In this document: piece by piece, positions 61,065 through 64,000 of the stretch
Position numbering within the stretch: position 1 is the stretch's first letter
How the letters are laid out: each line of letters begins with the position of its first letter
From: Solirubrobacter soli DSM 22325
GTDB taxonomy: Bacteria; Actinomycetota; Thermoleophilia; Solirubrobacterales; Solirubrobacteraceae
Direction: 5' to 3'
NCBI RefSeq assembly: GCF_000423665.1
Contig: NZ_AUIK01000001.1
Location: 248,001-312,000 of the forward strand
DNA length: 64,000 bases
The notes under the pieces: model-generated
What the model was told of the DNA's origin: nothing
What the model saw: the letters and a program-made list of their open reading frames with translations, nothing else
The model's database searches: none
Made by a program: the position numbers and the translations under genes

Positions 61065-63261
61065 CGACCTTCGTGTCGCTTCGTTGCCGTTGCGCGACGA
61101 CACTGGTCGCGCCATAGGAACGCTAGAGCTTGCAACTCGCCCGCGGCAGGATCCCGCGGCGCTGGTTGACCGGTCAGGCGACAGCAGCCGACTTGCGTCG
61201 GAACCCGTCGTGCAAACCCGCGAGGCACAGGGATATCGGTATCGGGTGACACTCGACGACGAGGCCCCGGTGCGGATCGAGCCCGCCGAGTTGTTCAAGC
61301 CCGACGACAACACCGGTCGGGCCGGGGAGTTCGCTCCCGCCGAAGCTGTCGGACACCTCGCCGTCGAAGTCATCGCGGGCAATCGTCGGTCTTCCACAAC
61401 GCTCGAAGTGCGCAGCGCAAAACTCGAGTACGAGACGGAATACCGGCAGATGCTGCGTGACGTTTCGGAGTTCGCAGCAGAAGCGCTCGTACAGGGTTTC
61501 CAACCCGCCGCCGGCGCTTTCGAATCGAGCGAATCCGCATCAGCCGAGTTGCTTTACCGGCGCTTCGCGATGGTCCACGCCCGACTTAGCGACACCGACT
61601 TCCAAGCTGCCATCGGACACATCCTCAGTCGTCCGCACCAGGCGTGGCAGAGCGAGACTGAGTATCGACCGCCCTCTTGTCCACTAGGCGGAGGTCATGC
61701 GCTCCAACGGGCCCTCGTGAGAGGCCGTCCGCGCCGCGATTGGCCTGACGCACCGCCTGGGACGTCGCTGAACAGCCTGCCGCGGAACGTCGAGGTCACA
61801 CGCCATGAAACAACCCCAGACACCCTGCCGAATCGTCTGGTGCGTTTCGCCTTGGATGATTGGCGAGCGGTCGCGCTGATTACGCGTGACGCTGCCAGGC
61901 ACCTCAGTGGGGCGCCACGGCGACGCGCTCTCGACGCGACTGCGCAGGTGCTTGAGCGACTCGACGAATGGCTCGCCCACCCGTTGTTTCGCTCAGTTGG
62001 CGCGTTGACGACGTTTCCTCAGGGCAACCAGGTGCTGTTGAAGCGGGAGGGTTATCGCCAACTCTTCGCAGCCTGGATGGTGTCCAGCGCCGGCGCCGAT
62101 CTCGCAATTGATCTCGAAGATCCGGTGCGAATCAGCCAGCGCAGCGTCGCCACAATGTACGAGTACTGGTGTTTTCTCCAACTCGCGAACTTGCTGGCGG
62201 ACATGTGCGGGCAGGCAACTGCGAGCCATTCGCTGTTTCACTCGGTCAGCGGCGGCATGGCCCTTGGGCTGCGGAAGGGCCAGACCTCGCAGTTGGAGTG
62301 GGAGACGACGATCGCCGGCCGACGTCTGAAAATCGGGCTCTTCTTCAACCGATCATTCAAGGCAACGGACAAGCCAGGTAGCGGATCGTGGTCGCTCGAA
62401 CTGCGGCCCGACTGTTCCGTTCGCATTCGTCCCCTAACAGGGCTATCTGGTGGCGACTCCGACCGCTTTGAGACTTGGCTGCACTTCGATGCGAAGTATC
62501 GCGTCGATCAAACCCAGGCAGCGGCGGCCGATCTCGTCCTCTCCGACGACGTACAGCCAGTCGAGAGCCTCGGCCTCAGCAAGACGGCAGACCTCGTGAA
62601 GATGCACGCGTACCGCGATGCGATTCGCTCTTCGGCCGGCGCATACGTGCTCTTCCCGGGCACCACGGTGAAGCGTTTCGCTCTTGACTCAGAAGCGCTC
62701 CCAGGCATCGGGGCGTTTCCGCTGCGGCCGGCAAATGATGGCGGCGGCGTGTCCGGGCGTGACGAGCTACGCGGGTTCCTCAATGAGGTGCTTGTTCACG
62801 CGGCGAGTCAGGCAACGCGCTACGAACGACGCCGATTCTGGGAGCGGCGCGTGGCGATCGGAGAATCGCTCATTCCGGCCCCTGCACCTCCTATGGATTG
62901 GCTGGAACTCCCACCGGCAGACACGTCGGTTCTGCTGGTGGAGGTCGATCATCGTGACGAACTCGAGGCCGTTCTGATGTCGCGCGAATGCGCGCTGCCA
63001 AACCATCGGGTCGACACGTCGGCGCAATTGATTCTGTTTCACGGCGACGTCGTGACCGATCGGTGCCTCTTTCGTCGCGTCAGCGAGTGGTACTCGGGCC
63101 GGAACCCGTTCGCGGAGGTGGCCATGTGCTGTCGCGTGGAGCCCATCGATGACGCCCCGCGGTGGATTCGCGATATCGACCTCACGCAATTCCTGGCCGT
63201 CGACCACCCCTGTGTCCTCTCTTGGCTGGACCTCGCTCGAACCGCGTCGGCCGGCAGCTAA
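61057..63261 (+). CDS. McrC-like DUF2357 nuclease subunit
   Basis: A 734-residue partner of McrB with a C-terminal PD-(D/E)XK nuclease: D452 in ELRPDCSVRI and D478-x-K480 in HFDAKYR, followed by MHAYRDAIR. The N-terminal half is a DUF2357-type region (YEYWCFLQLANLLADM around residue 370, typical). GTG 61057 overlaps McrB by eight bases, so the two are coupled. Cleavage near modified DNA, driven by McrB, is the expected role. The very end (residues 650-734) adds an alpha/beta segment of unknown role. Confidence 0.87.
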   Translation: MSDDLRVASLPLRDDTGRAIGTLELATRPRQDPAALVDRSGDSSRLASEPVVQTREAQGYRYRVTLDDEAPVRIEPAELFKPDDNTGRAGEFAPAEAVGHLAVEVIAGNRRSSTTLEVRSAKLEYETEYRQMLRDVSEFAAEALVQGFQPAAGAFESSESASAELLYRRFAMVHARLSDTDFQAAIGHILSRPHQAWQSETEYRPPSCPLGGGHALQRALVRGRPRRDWPDAPPGTSLNSLPRNVEVTRHETTPDTLPNRLVRFALDDWRAVALITRDAARHLSGAPRRRALDATAQVLERLDEWLAHPLFRSVGALTTFPQGNQVLLKREGYRQLFAAWMVSSAGADLAIDLEDPVRISQRSVATMYEYWCFLQLANLLADMCGQATASHSLFHSVSGGMALGLRKGQTSQLEWETTIAGRRLKIGLFFNRSFKATDKPGSGSWSLELRPDCSVRIRPLTGLSGGDSDRFETWLHFDAKYRVDQTQAAAADLVLSDDVQPVESLGLSKTADLVKMHAYRDAIRSSAGAYVLFPGTTVKRFALDSEALPGIGAFPLRPANDGGGVSGRDELRGFLNEVLVHAASQATRYERRRFWERRVAIGESLIPAPAPPMDWLELPPADTSVLLVEVDHRDELEAVLMSRECALPNHRVDTSAQLILFHGDVVTDRCLFRRVSEWYSGRNPFAEVAMCCRVEPIDDAPRWIRDIDLTQFLAVDHPCVLSWLDLARTASAGS

Positions 63262-63344
63262 TCGCTACGAAACTGCATCGCAACCGCAACGAAACACACG
63301 TTCGCGTCCACCCTGACCGAACGGCGTTGTACGGTCGTTCCCGG

Positions 63345-64000
63345 ATGATCGACGGCGAGCCGGGGGCGGCGTTCACGGACGAGGTGGTGGTGCGGCGGCT
63401 GCGCTTCGCGGCCGAGGACACCGGCTTCGCGGTCGTGGACGCCGAGCGTGCGAGCGACGACGTCGTCCTCGTCGGGACGCTCGCGCACCTGGAGGAGCGC
63501 GAGCGGGTGCGGATCGAGGGGGTGTGGGCGGACGACAAGCGGTTCGGGCTGCAGGTCAAGGTCCGCGTCGCCGAGTCGGTGCCGCCCTCGGGTGACGAGG
63601 CGCTGATCGCGTACCTCAGACGCGTCAAGCACATCGGCATGGGCCGCGCCGCACGCCTGCTCGAGCGCTACGGCGACGACGTCCTGTTCGCCATCGACGA
63701 GGACCCGGCGGGGGCGTTCCGGGCCGCCGGCCTGAACACGAAGCGCGTCAACGAGGCGATCCGCTCGTGGAACGGGCTCAGGTCCACCCGCGCGCTGCAC
63801 CTCCTGCTCGCGCCGCACGGCCTGGCGTGGCTCGTGCCGCGGATCGCGGCGGAGTACGGCGACCGCGCGCATGAGGTCGTGCGCCAGCGCCCGTACGAGC
63901 TGACGAGCGTCTTCGGCGTCGGGTTCGCGATCGCGGACACGATCGCCCGCGCCGCCGGCGTCCCGCGCGACAGCGTCGGCCGCAAGCGCGCGGCCGTCAT
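63345..64000 (+). CDS. recD2: RecD2-type ATP-dependent helicase, N-terminal part (partial)
   Basis: The frame is open from ATG 63345 to the window end (218 residues). It shows the RecD2 N-terminal OB-like domain (FAVVDAERASDDVVLVGTLAH.., GVWADDKRFGLQVKVRVAES) and the helix-hairpin-helix stretch (AYLRRVKHIGMGRAARLLERYGDDV, then YELTSVFGVGFAIADTIARAAGV). These precede the helicase motors, which lie beyond the window. It is a 5'-3' DNA helicase of repair. TACGGT lies nine bases before the ATG. Confidence 0.85.
   Translation, partial: MIDGEPGAAFTDEVVVRRLRFAAEDTGFAVVDAERASDDVVLVGTLAHLEERERVRIEGVWADDKRFGLQVKVRVAESVPPSGDEALIAYLRRVKHIGMGRAARLLERYGDDVLFAIDEDPAGAFRAAGLNTKRVNEAIRSWNGLRSTRALHLLLAPHGLAWLVPRIAAEYGDRAHEVVRQRPYELTSVFGVGFAIADTIARAAGVPRDSVGRKRAAV

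Noticed and set aside
1-64000. tRNA, rRNA or intact insertion sequences
   Set aside because: All intergenic gaps are short (under about 165 bases), and none shows a cloverleaf, rRNA motif or transposase gene.

Overview
This is a chromosomal window from a very GC-rich bacterium, most likely an actinobacterium of the Thermoleophilia/Solirubrobacterales type. The lineage is inferred from strong G/C third positions, frequent GTG and TTG starts, an F420/deazaflavin-type nitroreductase, a stand-alone NHEJ-type polymerase domain, a very large NAD-glutamate dehydrogenase, and short secreted proteins with an 'RPSPALIVAIAALFAG..G' leader. No rRNA, tRNA, CRISPR array or intact insertion sequence was found. 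Genes are packed tightly. No gene-free stretch exceeds about 165 bases, and 4-base stop/start overlaps are common. Many genes have a TANNNT box 6-8 bases before the start codon, as expected for leaderless mRNAs.

Layout. 1-5394: acetamidase/formamidase family enzyme, PAS-GGDEF-EAL c-di-GMP enzyme, small unknowns, secreted protein, aspartoacylase-type zinc hydrolase. 5411-10489: a five-gene co-directional unit (sigma factor, HTH protein, SMC-like ATPase with a CxxC hook, HEPN-like small protein, patatin lipase) that looks like an undescribed stress or anti-phage module. 10486-13870: LuxR-type ATPase regulator plus NarL-type response regulator. 13985-19739: broken secreted-protein remnant, membrane glycosyltransferase, methyltransferase-glycosyltransferase fusion, amidase, phosphotransferase, ACT protein and small genes. 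20142-22849: large secreted lectin/OmpA-domain protein split by one frameshift.

22921-31999: larB, larC and larE (nickel-pincer cofactor synthesis), then a divergent TetR gene and an operon of reductase-HAD fusion, zinc dehydrogenase, LarA-like enzyme and PlsC-type acyltransferase. The cofactor genes probably serve the LarA-like enzyme, whose substrate may be lipid-related. 32005-46876: LigD-type polymerase, DHFR-family reductase, aldo/keto reductase, a PAS hybrid kinase, a second GGDEF-EAL protein, PilZ, flavin and deazaflavin oxidoreductases, a sulfite-oxidase-like protein and NAD-GDH. 46910-50532: large hybrid kinase with a response regulator. 50563-52079: divergent SDR/TetR pair.

53120-56443: TetR-endonuclease/phosphatase operon divergent from a copper operon (multicopper oxidase, beta-helix protein, cupredoxin), with two matching operators placed symmetrically around a shared -35 box. 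56427-58096: GntR/FadR regulator and fatty-acid/sterol hydroxylase, with two FadR-like operators. 58120-63261: a visibly lower-GC McrBC-type modification-dependent defence island with an EVE/PUA-like domain in McrB and a small divergent gene of possible endonuclease fold. 63345-64000: start of a RecD2-type helicase, cut by the window edge.
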